Positions 35,316 to 43,309 of a stretch of 64,000 nucleotides of DNA are shown piece after piece. Numbering within the stretch: the first letter of the stretch is position 1; each line of letters begins with the position of its first letter. This DNA comes from a virus. The notes under the pieces are model-generated. The model worked only from the letters and a program-made list of their open reading frames with translations, did not search any database and was not told the origin of the DNA. The stretch covers positions 1 through 64,000 of the IMG/VR virus record IMGVR_UViG_3300030119_000552. The stretch is one strand, 5' to 3'. The position numbers and the translations under genes are program-made.

Positions 35316-36458
35316 ATGAAGTCCGAAAATATTGTTTGTGAAGAGTGGAAGGGGTATCGTCCCAATATGCCTGTTCAAGTTGTTGGTGTAAAAAACGGAA
35401 AGATTACATCCAATGGTGGTGGAGTTGAAGTATTTAAAAATCTCAAGGATGCACAGAAAAAGTATTCAGACCTTGATCATGAAGAAAATTCAAAGAGATT
35501 CACTTGGGTTATGCGAGGAGAGGTCAATGGAAAAGATGCCGGACGATTTGAAACATGGCAAGCAAATAAAATGTATTCTATGGAAGAGCAAACATTCCAA
35601 GATACAATGAAAGAAGCAAAATTTAATTCTCGTATTCTACCTGCTAATGTGGAAGACCTTGAAATGAAAACTTTAATTGTTGCAATCGGAAGTGCAGTTG
35701 TTGGGTTGCTAGATAAAATAAAAAAGAACACGGGATCAAATGCTAATCCAGTAAGTTTGCAAGTTATCAAAGGTGGAGATGCTATTAAATCTGCACTAAA
35801 AAGTCAAATGGATTTGAAAGGTAAAGATGCTCTTGTTGCGTTCTTCAAAGAAACAAATAAACACTTTGATGCGTCTGCTCCTGTTATATCAAGTATAGTG
35901 AGGAAATATAAATTGAAATCAGATAAGTATAGTGGTAAGGTATTCGCAGAACAAGAAACAAAATTACGTGAACTTGTTCGTGGTTATTTAAAAAAGATGT
36001 CAGAAAAGGTAGATGTAAACATTCCTGATAACATAGTTGATTTACAGGATCGTATTGCCCAAAAGAAGAACGATGTTTTTTGGTGGGAAAAGCAATTACA
36101 GAAATCAAGAAAGAATAGTTTAATTGCGATGCGGTCAATGCACCACCAACAAGCAAAGAAAGATTTAAAAGATTTGGAAAAAGCACTTAAAAAAGCACAA
36201 AAGAACGAGTCAACCGAAGAACCGATTGAAGAAGCAAAGAAAAGTAAAATGATTCCTATGGAAAAGTACGGAGCTGCCTTTATGGTTGATAATGGAGTTC
36301 TTTTATCTGTTCCTATGTTGCGTGATGGTGGGTTTGAAACCTTTGGTGGAGAACTTGATTGGGGTGAAGTAACTGCTCCGGAATCTCAAAAATTTCTTGA
36401 TGACATCAACAAAAAATTTAAGACGAAGTTCAAAATGAATGACTTCGCAGGTAGATAA
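35316..36458 (+). CDS. 380-residue protein of unknown function, possible virion protein
   Basis: N-terminal region strand-rich with repeated glycines, a hydrophobic helix near 118-130 (LIVAIGSAVVGLLDKI), then a lysine-rich helical stretch (about 230-305) that looks coiled-coil, and a compact C-terminal segment ending FKMNDFAGR. Not a recognised family. Its own AT box and its place in the plus-strand block with other large unknown proteins suggest late expression. The stop overlaps the SET-domain gene start. Confidence 0.65.
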   Translation: MKSENIVCEEWKGYRPNMPVQVVGVKNGKITSNGGGVEVFKNLKDAQKKYSDLDHEENSKRFTWVMRGEVNGKDAGRFETWQANKMYSMEEQTFQDTMKEAKFNSRILPANVEDLEMKTLIVAIGSAVVGLLDKIKKNTGSNANPVSLQVIKGGDAIKSALKSQMDLKGKDALVAFFKETNKHFDASAPVISSIVRKYKLKSDKYSGKVFAEQETKLRELVRGYLKKMSEKVDVNIPDNIVDLQDRIAQKKNDVFWWEKQLQKSRKNSLIAMRSMHHQQAKKDLKDLEKALKKAQKNESTEEPIEEAKKSKMIPMEKYGAAFMVDNGVLLSVPMLRDGGFETFGGELDWGEVTAPESQKFLDDINKKFKTKFKMNDFAGR

Positions 36459-36787
36459 TGTATAAATTGGGTGAATCCAACATTCACGGGCATGGTTTAA
36501 TTGCTACTGAAGATATTGAACCAAATGTAGATATTGGATTAAGTCATATTGGTATTGGTTTGGTGAATGGAAAAGTTGTTGCCGGTGAAGCAACCGATAT
36601 AGGCAATTTTCAAAATCATAGCAATACACCAAATTGTGTTAATAGGATTGTAGACAAAGACCTACATATGGTTACCACACAAACAGTAAAATGTGGAGAC
36701 GAATTGACTGTAAATTTTTACGAAAATACAAATATTTGTGTTAACATAGAAAACTCCGAAAGTTGGAATAAAAGTCAATTTTTATAA
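36458..36787 (+). CDS. SET-domain protein (putative lysine methyltransferase)
   Basis: The 109-residue protein is a minimal SET domain. The N-terminal SNIHGHGLIATEDI (7-20) matches the start of SET folds, NHSNTPNC (53-60) is the SAM-binding/knot motif and GDELTVNFYE (80-89) matches the GEELTxxY end motif with the catalytic aromatic position. SET enzymes transfer methyl groups from SAM to lysine side chains of proteins. Bacterial and phage SET proteins of this compact size have poorly known targets. It is coupled to the preceding gene (ATG overlaps the stop). Confidence 0.8.
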   Translation: MYKLGESNIHGHGLIATEDIEPNVDIGLSHIGIGLVNGKVVAGEATDIGNFQNHSNTPNCVNRIVDKDLHMVTTQTVKCGDELTVNFYENTNICVNIENSESWNKSQFL

Positions 36788-36794
36788 TATTTAT
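36787..36794 (+). promoter_or_regulatory. ATATTTAT box before the gene at 36802
   Basis: The box ends 7 bases before the ATG; no Shine-Dalgarno site. Confidence 0.5.
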
Positions 36795-36801
36795 AGATGT
36801 T

Positions 36802-37131
36802 ATGGGAAATAAAAAAGAATTTAGTGGGAAACCTTTTACAAAAGAAGATCGTGAACAATCACTTCAAGATATTCTTCCGTGTGAGATGGATGATAAAAGA
36901 ACCGTGTGCAATGTTGTTAGATTAATTTATCAATCTGCACAAGATGAAGCATATAATCTTGGTGCTATTCGTGAACTTGCCTTAGAAGCAATGTGGATGG
37001 GAAAACGAATGAATGATAAGTTAGAAAAAAATCGTCAAGAACAAATGTACGAAGAGTATATAAACCAAGACGAAAGTGATCTCAACTATAATTCTGATAT
37101 GTACGATCTTGCTCAAGGAAACTGGGATTAA
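36802..37131 (+). CDS. 109-residue acidic protein of unknown function
   Basis: A charged, mostly helical protein with an acidic, asparagine-rich tail. No motif recognised. It has its own AT box and lies before the lipase-GDPD fusion gene. Confidence 0.6.
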   Translation: MGNKKEFSGKPFTKEDREQSLQDILPCEMDDKRTVCNVVRLIYQSAQDEAYNLGAIRELALEAMWMGKRMNDKLEKNRQEQMYEEYINQDESDLNYNSDMYDLAQGNWD

Positions 37132-37162
37132 ATAGTTATCGTTCTGATATGTATATATTGGA

Positions 37163-38716
37163 ATGACTAAACCAACTTGCTCAGACGAAACTTGCTCATA
37201 TCCAGAGACGTGTGACTGGAATAATATGTGTATGGCAGACCAATTAGAAATAGGTAATGAAGTAAGAATGTATGAAACCTCAATTGATAAGATTGGGGTT
37301 CTTTTGTGTCATGGTTTTTTATCAAAGCACGAACAGATGGTCCCACTCAGCAATTATATATACGAAACACTTGGTTGGGAAACAAGTTTGGTTGAACTAA
37401 CTGGACATGGTTATGATGAAGAAAATATTACAAGTGCAACTTGGTCTGATTGGGTGGATGACGTAAAAACCAAGTATTTGAATCTCAAACAAAGATGCGA
37501 TAAAGTTTACATGATTGGATTTTCGTTGGGTGGTTGTATATCTGCATATGTTGCAAGTTTGAAAAGCATCAAACCCGAAGGACTGATAATCATAAACGGA
37601 GTGTTTGGTGTAAAGAATGTTTTCAATAAACTTCTTCCTGGTGTTATGATATATAATAAAGTTTGCAAAAAGTTAAAACTACAAAAGATTATGTTGGAAT
37701 CCATTACCAATGATAGTGAGGCACCTGATTTGAACCAACCTCTTGTCAATTTATATGCTACAAACGAACTTCGTAAGATGTCCAAAATTACAGGCACTAT
37801 ATTGAAAGACATAAGATGTCCCACTTTCTTGATTCAGGAATATAACGATCCAACTGTATTTTATGGAAGTGGGAAACGAGCATTTAAAAAATTGGGTGCA
37901 ACCTTCAAAAGATTTCACACAACAAAACTGAATACCCACCTTACCATTTACGACAAAGGAATGGAGTGTAATGTATTTTGTAAAATTTTGGAGTTTCTGA
38001 AAGATGTTGAAAAAGACACATTTCTAAATATTGCTCACCGTGGTGCAAGTGGTGATTTTACCGAAAACACATTACAGGCATTTGAGGAAGCAATTCGACG
38101 TGGGTGCGATGCTATTGAATTTGATGTACAACCAATTGGTAATCAATTCCGAGTATTTCACGATGATAACTTTAAAAGAATGTTTGGTGTTGATAAAGAT
38201 TCAAATAAAATAAAAGAAAGTGAAGTAACCAAGTTGGTTTACCCAAATTTAGAAAAAATACCCACACTACAAGAAGCACTTGATTGTATTGCAGGTAGAG
38301 TTCACATAAACATTGAGATAAAGAGTTCAGAAGTTGCTACAAACATTGCTAATATTACAAGAACTTATCTTAAAAAACCAGAGTGGAACAACAAAGACAT
38401 AGTACTTTCAAGTTTCAGTAATGCCACTGTTAATATGCTAAGAAGACATTACAAGGAATTAAAGTTATCGTACTTGGTTTACGATCACTATTGTAATTTA
38501 AAAGATATGAAAGTTTTGAAAAGCAATTACTTTAGATATAATCTTCATTCTCTGAATCTTCCGTTGGAAGGTATTACACCTGAAATTGTAGAGTATTGCA
38601 ACAAAGATAATATACAGATATATGTATATACCGTAAATGAAACTAAACAAATTCGTTATTTAAGAGAACTTGGTGTAAGTGGAGTATTTACTGACTTTCC
38701 AAGATTGATACGATAA
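37163..38716 (+). CDS. alpha/beta hydrolase fused to glycerophosphodiester phosphodiesterase
   Basis: Residues ~40-280 form an alpha/beta hydrolase of the monoacylglycerol-lipase/carboxylesterase type: LLCHGF (oxyanion), GFSLGG with Ser121, and a late His in LNTHLTIYDK. Residues ~285-517 form a GDPD domain: AHRGASGDFTENT with His292, Arg293 and Glu301, then IEFDV with Glu319/Asp321 and His333 in VFHDD. The pair could deacylate a (lyso)phospholipid and then cut the glycerophosphodiester to glycerol-3-phosphate plus alcohol (inference). The N-terminus carries four cysteines (6, 11, 17, 23) that may bind metal. No signal peptide, so the substrate is probably reached from the cytoplasm or after lysis. 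Confidence 0.88.
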   Translation: MTKPTCSDETCSYPETCDWNNMCMADQLEIGNEVRMYETSIDKIGVLLCHGFLSKHEQMVPLSNYIYETLGWETSLVELTGHGYDEENITSATWSDWVDDVKTKYLNLKQRCDKVYMIGFSLGGCISAYVASLKSIKPEGLIIINGVFGVKNVFNKLLPGVMIYNKVCKKLKLQKIMLESITNDSEAPDLNQPLVNLYATNELRKMSKITGTILKDIRCPTFLIQEYNDPTVFYGSGKRAFKKLGATFKRFHTTKLNTHLTIYDKGMECNVFCKILEFLKDVEKDTFLNIAHRGASGDFTENTLQAFEEAIRRGCDAIEFDVQPIGNQFRVFHDDNFKRMFGVDKDSNKIKESEVTKLVYPNLEKIPTLQEALDCIAGRVHINIEIKSSEVATNIANITRTYLKKPEWNNKDIVLSSFSNATVNMLRRHYKELKLSYLVYDHYCNLKDMKVLKSNYFRYNLHSLNLPLEGITPEIVEYCNKDNIQIYVYTVNETKQIRYLRELGVSGVFTDFPRLIR

Positions 38717-38730
38717 AGTTGTTTTAATAT

Positions 38731-38738
38731 ATATTTAT
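38731..38738 (+). promoter_or_regulatory. ATATTTAT box before the gene at 38744
   Basis: Sequence TATATATTTATTTCGT directly before ATG 38744; the box ends 5 bases away. Confidence 0.6.
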
Positions 38739-38743
38739 TTCGT

Positions 38744-40300
38744 ATGGATGTTGTCCAACACTATTTGTCGGGATTTGATTTGCACGAAGTTACTTCTAAT
38801 TTAAAAGAATTATTGCACGAAGCTGCCACTACAAATGCTTCGGATGCCGAGGTTGCTATTTGTGTTGCGTACAACATCAAACAAGGTAAAAAAGAAGCAG
38901 ATGCTCTTAAATCAGCAGGTGTAGACAAAGCAACTTGGAAAAAGATTAAAGCAAACAAAGCAGTATACAATGCAGGTAAAAAAGTTGCGAAAGGATTAAA
39001 AAACATCGGTGGATCATTAACATGGTCTGGTAAAACATCTGCTACTACATTTTACAAAAGTGGAAAAAAAGAAGCAGGTAAAGCAGATATAATTGGTAAT
39101 AATCGCAATAGACTTTCTGTAAAACAAGCAAGCAGTTCTGCAAAAAGTGCTCAACTTGTTAGTGGTACGTCTGGTGAAGCAGTTGGATTATTCGAATATG
39201 CGGTAAAGCATTTAGAAGCAAGTGGAAGAAAACTTGCAAATGATTCCGAGTTAAAAGATTTATTTGACATACTTGAAAAAGAAATGGCAAAAGCAGTTCG
39301 CAATGACATCAATGTTGAAGTTGGAAAGGGTAAAAAAGATTTTCGTGATTGGGTAATTGCCGACAGTGGAAGGTATGATGAAGTTAAAGCAAAAGCAAAA
39401 AATGCGACTGACGAAGAAATCAAAAGACATATTCGTGCAGAACTTGCGGTTGCAAATGCTATATCTAATGCCGATGCTCCAAAACTTGAAGGTGATTATA
39501 TAAAAGGAGTTAAACCTATTACTCAAAAGCAGATTTCTAAAATGAGAGCAGATTATATTGGTTCGGATATGAAGATTGGTGATGTTACTATTGCAAAAGA
39601 CTATCTCGAAAAAGCAAATGTTCCGTCTGAATTATTAACCAAAGAAGCACTTAGAACACAAATAATGGATTTGATTGATGTGGCATTAAAAGCAGATTCT
39701 TGGAAAAATCGTATTCGTGAAATTATACAAAACAACTCGGAACTTAAAAAGTGGATCGTTTACGAGGCTGCAAGTGGTCTTGGAAAGTTTACAGGTAAAG
39801 CATCTAAAGGTGGAAATTATTTTGGTGATAATGTTGCAGTTGCAAATAAAATACTCGTATTTGATGCTAATGGTGTAAAAAAAGTACATGACCTGTACAA
39901 ATGGTCGCAAAGCAACGGAGATTTGTGTAATAATGTTGATATAAGTTTCAAAGGAAGTGGAAGACGTAAATTTGTAAAATTTGGATTGGCTGCTGAATCA
40001 ATAGAAAATGATATTAGTAATATCATCAATGAACAATATTTTGAATTTGAAAAACAACTTAAAGTTTTGAACGAAGGAAAAGTTTGGGATACCATAAAAA
40101 GTGGTTTTGATTCTGCTTCGTCTTGGGTAAAATCTTCTTATGAAAAAATAGAAGCATTAATTTTACAATTCTATGAAAGTGTAATAAAGAAAGTTCTTGA
40201 TTACTTTTGGGAACTATTTCAAAAAGGATTAAGTCCAGTTTTAGAAAAAATGGGATATATTATGGAAGGAGTTGTTTCTTTATCTGTTCCCATTTGGTGA
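38744..40300 (+). CDS. 518-residue probable virion/internal protein (paralogue 1 of 3)
   Basis: The first of three consecutive large proteins whose N-termini share a pattern (here MDVVQHYL). The middle is K/A-rich and helical. Near residue 345 it has VYEAASGLGKFTG, matched in the next protein by FEAATGSVKFGD. Around 390-405 a DISFKGSGRRK segment recalls the D...K core of PD-(D/E)XK nucleases. The C-terminus is amphipathic and W-rich with a hydrophobic stretch at the very end. Function unknown. A capsid-packaged protein is the best guess from context. Confidence 0.65.
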   Translation: MDVVQHYLSGFDLHEVTSNLKELLHEAATTNASDAEVAICVAYNIKQGKKEADALKSAGVDKATWKKIKANKAVYNAGKKVAKGLKNIGGSLTWSGKTSATTFYKSGKKEAGKADIIGNNRNRLSVKQASSSAKSAQLVSGTSGEAVGLFEYAVKHLEASGRKLANDSELKDLFDILEKEMAKAVRNDINVEVGKGKKDFRDWVIADSGRYDEVKAKAKNATDEEIKRHIRAELAVANAISNADAPKLEGDYIKGVKPITQKQISKMRADYIGSDMKIGDVTIAKDYLEKANVPSELLTKEALRTQIMDLIDVALKADSWKNRIREIIQNNSELKKWIVYEAASGLGKFTGKASKGGNYFGDNVAVANKILVFDANGVKKVHDLYKWSQSNGDLCNNVDISFKGSGRRKFVKFGLAAESIENDISNIINEQYFEFEKQLKVLNEGKVWDTIKSGFDSASSWVKSSYEKIEALILQFYESVIKKVLDYFWELFQKGLSPVLEKMGYIMEGVVSLSVPIW

Positions 40301-40316
40301 TAAACTTTTAAAGTAT

Positions 40317-40324
40317 ATATTTAT
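40317..40324 (+). promoter_or_regulatory. ATATTTAT box before the gene at 40329
   Basis: Sequence TATATATTTATTGTC directly before a GTG start at 40329; the box ends 4 bases away. It mirrors the box before 38744. Confidence 0.55.
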
Positions 40325-40328
40325 TGTC

Positions 40329-41954
40329 GTGGACATTGTAGAGCATTTTATCAAAAATATTGATTCATCTTTTGAGGTAGATGATATTTTATGCGAACTT
40401 GCATTACATGATTTATTCAAAAGAGACAATAAACAAAGGTTTATTGATAAGGTTGATAACAACGAAATGCTTGATGATAAAAATAATCCACTTAAACTAA
40501 AAAGTGGAACTACATCTTTATGGAATGATATGAAAAAACAACTTTTATCTGCGAAAGATAAAGACGGAATATCTGATTGGGGTGGTCGTGGTGATACTAA
40601 AATAAAACAACTATTTGGTGTACCTATCAGTAAAATAGGCAAATCACAGAATGATATGAGTGGTGGTGCTAGTAGTGGAAATCCAAGTGGTGAAGATTGG
40701 GAAGCAATGATTGCTATTGGACTTGCCACTATTGAAAACAAAGACCCGTCAAAAGAAGTGCCAGATGAATGGTCACGAATAGAAAGAAAAGGTTTTTGGA
40801 ATAGTGATTTTAATCGTGACATTGCCGAAAAACTTGCAACTGCATTTAAAAAGAATGGATACAATCCAATTTCTCAAACAGGAAGTGGAAAGGGTGGTGC
40901 TGGTGTATCAGGTGAGTGGGGAGATATTTATAAAGAATACGGAAGTGGTTCTATGAACAAAACTCCGAAGACTGACATTAAAGGTGGGTCAAAGAAAATC
41001 TCTTTAAAGAAAGCAGGTGGTTCTCAAGCAATGAGTGCCAAGCAAGCAGAAGCAGCCGCAACATTTGGAGCAGCCGTTAGAATGTATGGCAAGAATTATC
41101 CAAGTAGTGTTAATACTATTTTAGATAAATTTAAAACTTCTGTGTTGGATTTATCTGATAGTAATTATCGTGGAAGCATTGATGCTCTTGAAAAAGATAT
41201 TAAAAGTAGTCAAGGTGATCCAAAGAAAATGAGAAATTTAAAACCCGTGATCGACAATTTAAAACAAGCACGTGACGATGGTAAGTTTATTACTTCGGAA
41301 ATGAATCGTGTATTTTTGTCTGATTCTAAGTTCAAAAATTTATTTGTATTTGAAGCAGCCACCGGTTCTGTTAAATTTGGTGATACATCAGAAAGTCGTG
41401 CTGATACAATGGTTGAAATTGATACTGATAGTGGTAAGATTACATCTCAATATAAAATGGACACACCAAATGACATTTCTTCTCTTGCCAATCAATACAA
41501 GTTTTATTTGTCATTCAAAACAAGTGGTAATAGTGTTCCTTATATGGCACTGCGAGGGAATATGGAACAAGACCCAAAGAAGGTTACGGGTTGGATGAAA
41601 AATCAACTAATGGAAAATAAAAACTTTTCAACGATATGTCCAACTTTTTTCAACATCATTAAAGAAGGATTTGAACAAGATGCTTTTGGTAAAAGACTTT
41701 TAAATGAATCAAGTTTTCAAAATCTAAACGAGTGGCAAATGCTAAAAAAAGTTCGTGACGGAATTACTTCTGTTAGCAACAAAGTAAAAGACCGTTTTGT
41801 TAAAATTTGGAATTGGATTTCTGAAAGAATATCCAAGGCATTTGATTGGATCAAAAAACAAGGTGCAAGAGCATTAGAATATTTGCAAAAGTTTTTTGGA
41901 ATCAAACTTGACAAGTGTGGAATAAGTGGAAAGTTAGAACTCTTTTCAAAATGA
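40329..41954 (+). CDS. 541-residue probable virion/internal protein with SLK motif (paralogue 2 of 3)
   Basis: The GTG start at 40329 is inferred from the AT box and from the resulting N-terminus VDIVEHFI, which aligns with its neighbours; an ATG at 40272 lies inside the previous gene. Near residue 215 it reads NKTPKTDIKGG then KKISLKKAGGSQAMS, which resembles the D...S-x-K core of PD-(D/E)XK nucleases. FEAATGSVKFGD (near 340) is shared with paralogue 1. The C-terminal ~70 residues are amphipathic and aromatic (IWNWISERISKAFDWIKKQG). Possibly a packaged nuclease. The stop overlaps the next ATG as ATGA. Confidence 0.65.
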   Translation: MDIVEHFIKNIDSSFEVDDILCELALHDLFKRDNKQRFIDKVDNNEMLDDKNNPLKLKSGTTSLWNDMKKQLLSAKDKDGISDWGGRGDTKIKQLFGVPISKIGKSQNDMSGGASSGNPSGEDWEAMIAIGLATIENKDPSKEVPDEWSRIERKGFWNSDFNRDIAEKLATAFKKNGYNPISQTGSGKGGAGVSGEWGDIYKEYGSGSMNKTPKTDIKGGSKKISLKKAGGSQAMSAKQAEAAATFGAAVRMYGKNYPSSVNTILDKFKTSVLDLSDSNYRGSIDALEKDIKSSQGDPKKMRNLKPVIDNLKQARDDGKFITSEMNRVFLSDSKFKNLFVFEAATGSVKFGDTSESRADTMVEIDTDSGKITSQYKMDTPNDISSLANQYKFYLSFKTSGNSVPYMALRGNMEQDPKKVTGWMKNQLMENKNFSTICPTFFNIIKEGFEQDAFGKRLLNESSFQNLNEWQMLKKVRDGITSVSNKVKDRFVKIWNWISERISKAFDWIKKQGARALEYLQKFFGIKLDKCGISGKLELFSK

Positions 41955-43060
41955 AAAATATAATTGAGCACTTCTTAGAAAAAAATGTATCTGAGGCATA
42001 TAATATTGTTCCAAATTCTGTGGAAGAAATTGATTCACTCAAAAATACCGCAGTTGATATTGAAACTATAAAGTCGGTTTATTCTTATATATTTTCTAAA
42101 AACTCTTCACTTGCAAACCCTATTGCAGTTAGTTCCAATTCGAAAGAAAAACACATAAAAGTTGCAAGAGACATTGCGGACGATTTCGATTTAAATTCAC
42201 TATCTAAAAAGTTCGGAGTTAAGTTAACGGCAGGTGACGGTTCACGTGGTCGCCGTGGTTCAAATAACCAAGGAACTGGGTTTGAGAAGGATCTTGTAGA
42301 CGATATAAATCTATTCATCGAAGAGGGAATTGAGTCAACGTCGTTCAAGTATCCATCTTTAATACAAGACTTGTATAAAGACATACTTTCCAAACACAAA
42401 AGCATTCAAGTTAATTTAGAGGGAGGTGCTAACACAAAACGACCACTTGAATTTACCGAGATAGGTGCTGTTATAGGTGGTACTGCAATTAACGTTGGTC
42501 ACGTGGTTACTGATGTTACTATAATCGGTGACGGAACTACATACTACTATTTATCTCTAAAAAGCTCAGGTACCGTCACCTTTTTCAATTGTGGTGTCAG
42601 AAAAATTTTAACAAAAGACCAATTTGAAAATGGAAAAATTACTAACAAAAATGGAAAAACAATTTTAGATATGTTTGGTATTGACGAGAAAAAATTTATT
42701 AACATTTTTCAATCATATAAAGGTAAAACAAAAAAACGTAGTAAAAAAGAAACCGAGGATGTTACTTCCAAGGTAAACAAAAGATCTCTTCACAGAATGT
42801 TGCTCACTGGAATTGGATATGGATATTATATGCTTCATAAACGAGGAAAGAATGTTGAATACTATAAAATGAATGTGGCAAATCTTAAAAAATCTGTAAA
42901 AGTTAAGAAGGTGGTGATTCTATGGCCTGCTCCAGGTTCTGCAAAAAGAATTGATATTCAGATTTTAACTGACAAGTATGTGTTTAAGGTAAATATAAGA
43001 AATAAACAGGGTGGTTTATATCCTACTCACATTATGTGTGATTATAGGTATATACAATAA
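41951..43060 (+). CDS. 369-residue protein with nuclease-like SLK core (paralogue 3 of 3)
   Basis: Begins MKNIIEHFLEKN, the third copy of the shared N-terminal pattern. Residues ~110-120 (GTGFEKDLVDDIN) supply an early acidic helix, and TDVTIIGDGTTYYYLSLKSS near 190-210 has the D then x-L-K spacing of a PD-(D/E)XK active site. This is the clearest nuclease-like core of the three. The C-terminal half is lysine-rich and strand-rich. Start 41951 (ATGA overlap with the previous stop) is preferred to an upstream ATG at 41915. A restriction-like or packaged nuclease is possible; no family name can be given safely. Confidence 0.65.
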   Translation: MKNIIEHFLEKNVSEAYNIVPNSVEEIDSLKNTAVDIETIKSVYSYIFSKNSSLANPIAVSSNSKEKHIKVARDIADDFDLNSLSKKFGVKLTAGDGSRGRRGSNNQGTGFEKDLVDDINLFIEEGIESTSFKYPSLIQDLYKDILSKHKSIQVNLEGGANTKRPLEFTEIGAVIGGTAINVGHVVTDVTIIGDGTTYYYLSLKSSGTVTFFNCGVRKILTKDQFENGKITNKNGKTILDMFGIDEKKFINIFQSYKGKTKKRSKKETEDVTSKVNKRSLHRMLLTGIGYGYYMLHKRGKNVEYYKMNVANLKKSVKVKKVVILWPAPGSAKRIDIQILTDKYVFKVNIRNKQGGLYPTHIMCDYRYIQ

Positions 43061-43090
43061 TTACTTTTTGTAAAACACAAAGATAGGTTC
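43061..43090 (-). pseudogene. fossil C-terminal tail of a third SAGWG/SPPY methyltransferase copy
   Basis: Read on the minus strand, these 30 bases encode EPIFVFYKK and a stop. They match the end of the methyltransferase at 43310 at 28 of 30 bases and also match the copy at 44884. No methyltransferase body is attached: an unrelated small gene begins 3 bases away. This is best explained as the remnant of a deleted tandem copy. Confidence 0.75.
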
Positions 43091-43093
43091 TGT

Positions 43094-43264
43094 CTATGAA
43101 GTTTGAGTTTCTAATTGAACTCTGACATACGGTTCACCCGTTTCCTCTTCATCTATATCGGCAATGTTGCAATTTACCAACTTTAAGGGTAATTTTTCAA
43201 CCGACCCATCTACCTCAAACGAACATAGATCGTTTCCAAAGTAATCTTCTATTTTAATTTTCAT
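43094..43264 (-). CDS. 56-residue acidic protein of unknown function
   Basis: ATG at 43262-43264, 56 codons, stop TAG at 43094-43096. The product is a small, acidic, strand-rich protein (KIKIEDYFGNDLCSFEVDG). A sigma-70-type promoter with -10 ending 6 bases before the ATG supports it as a real, early-type gene. It sits between the fossil methyltransferase tail and the intact copy. Confidence 0.65.
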   Translation of the reverse strand: MKIKIEDYFGNDLCSFEVDGSVEKLPLKLVNCNIADIDEEETGEPYVRVQLETQTS

Positions 43265-43270
43265 ATATAT

Positions 43271-43299
43271 AATATAATATTATTATTATAATAAGTCAA
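43271..43299 (-). promoter_or_regulatory. sigma-70-type promoter of the small gene at 43264
   Basis: Minus strand TTGACT (43294-43299), a 17-base spacer, TATATT (43271-43276), 6 bases before the ATG. Confidence 0.65.
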
Positions 43300-43309
43300 G
43301 GTATTTATA

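Noticed and set aside
40280-40864. 194-codon minus-strand open frame antisense to the gene at 40329
   Set aside because: Serine/leucine-rich shadow of an AT-rich coding strand; the plus strand has an AT box, start and paralogy.
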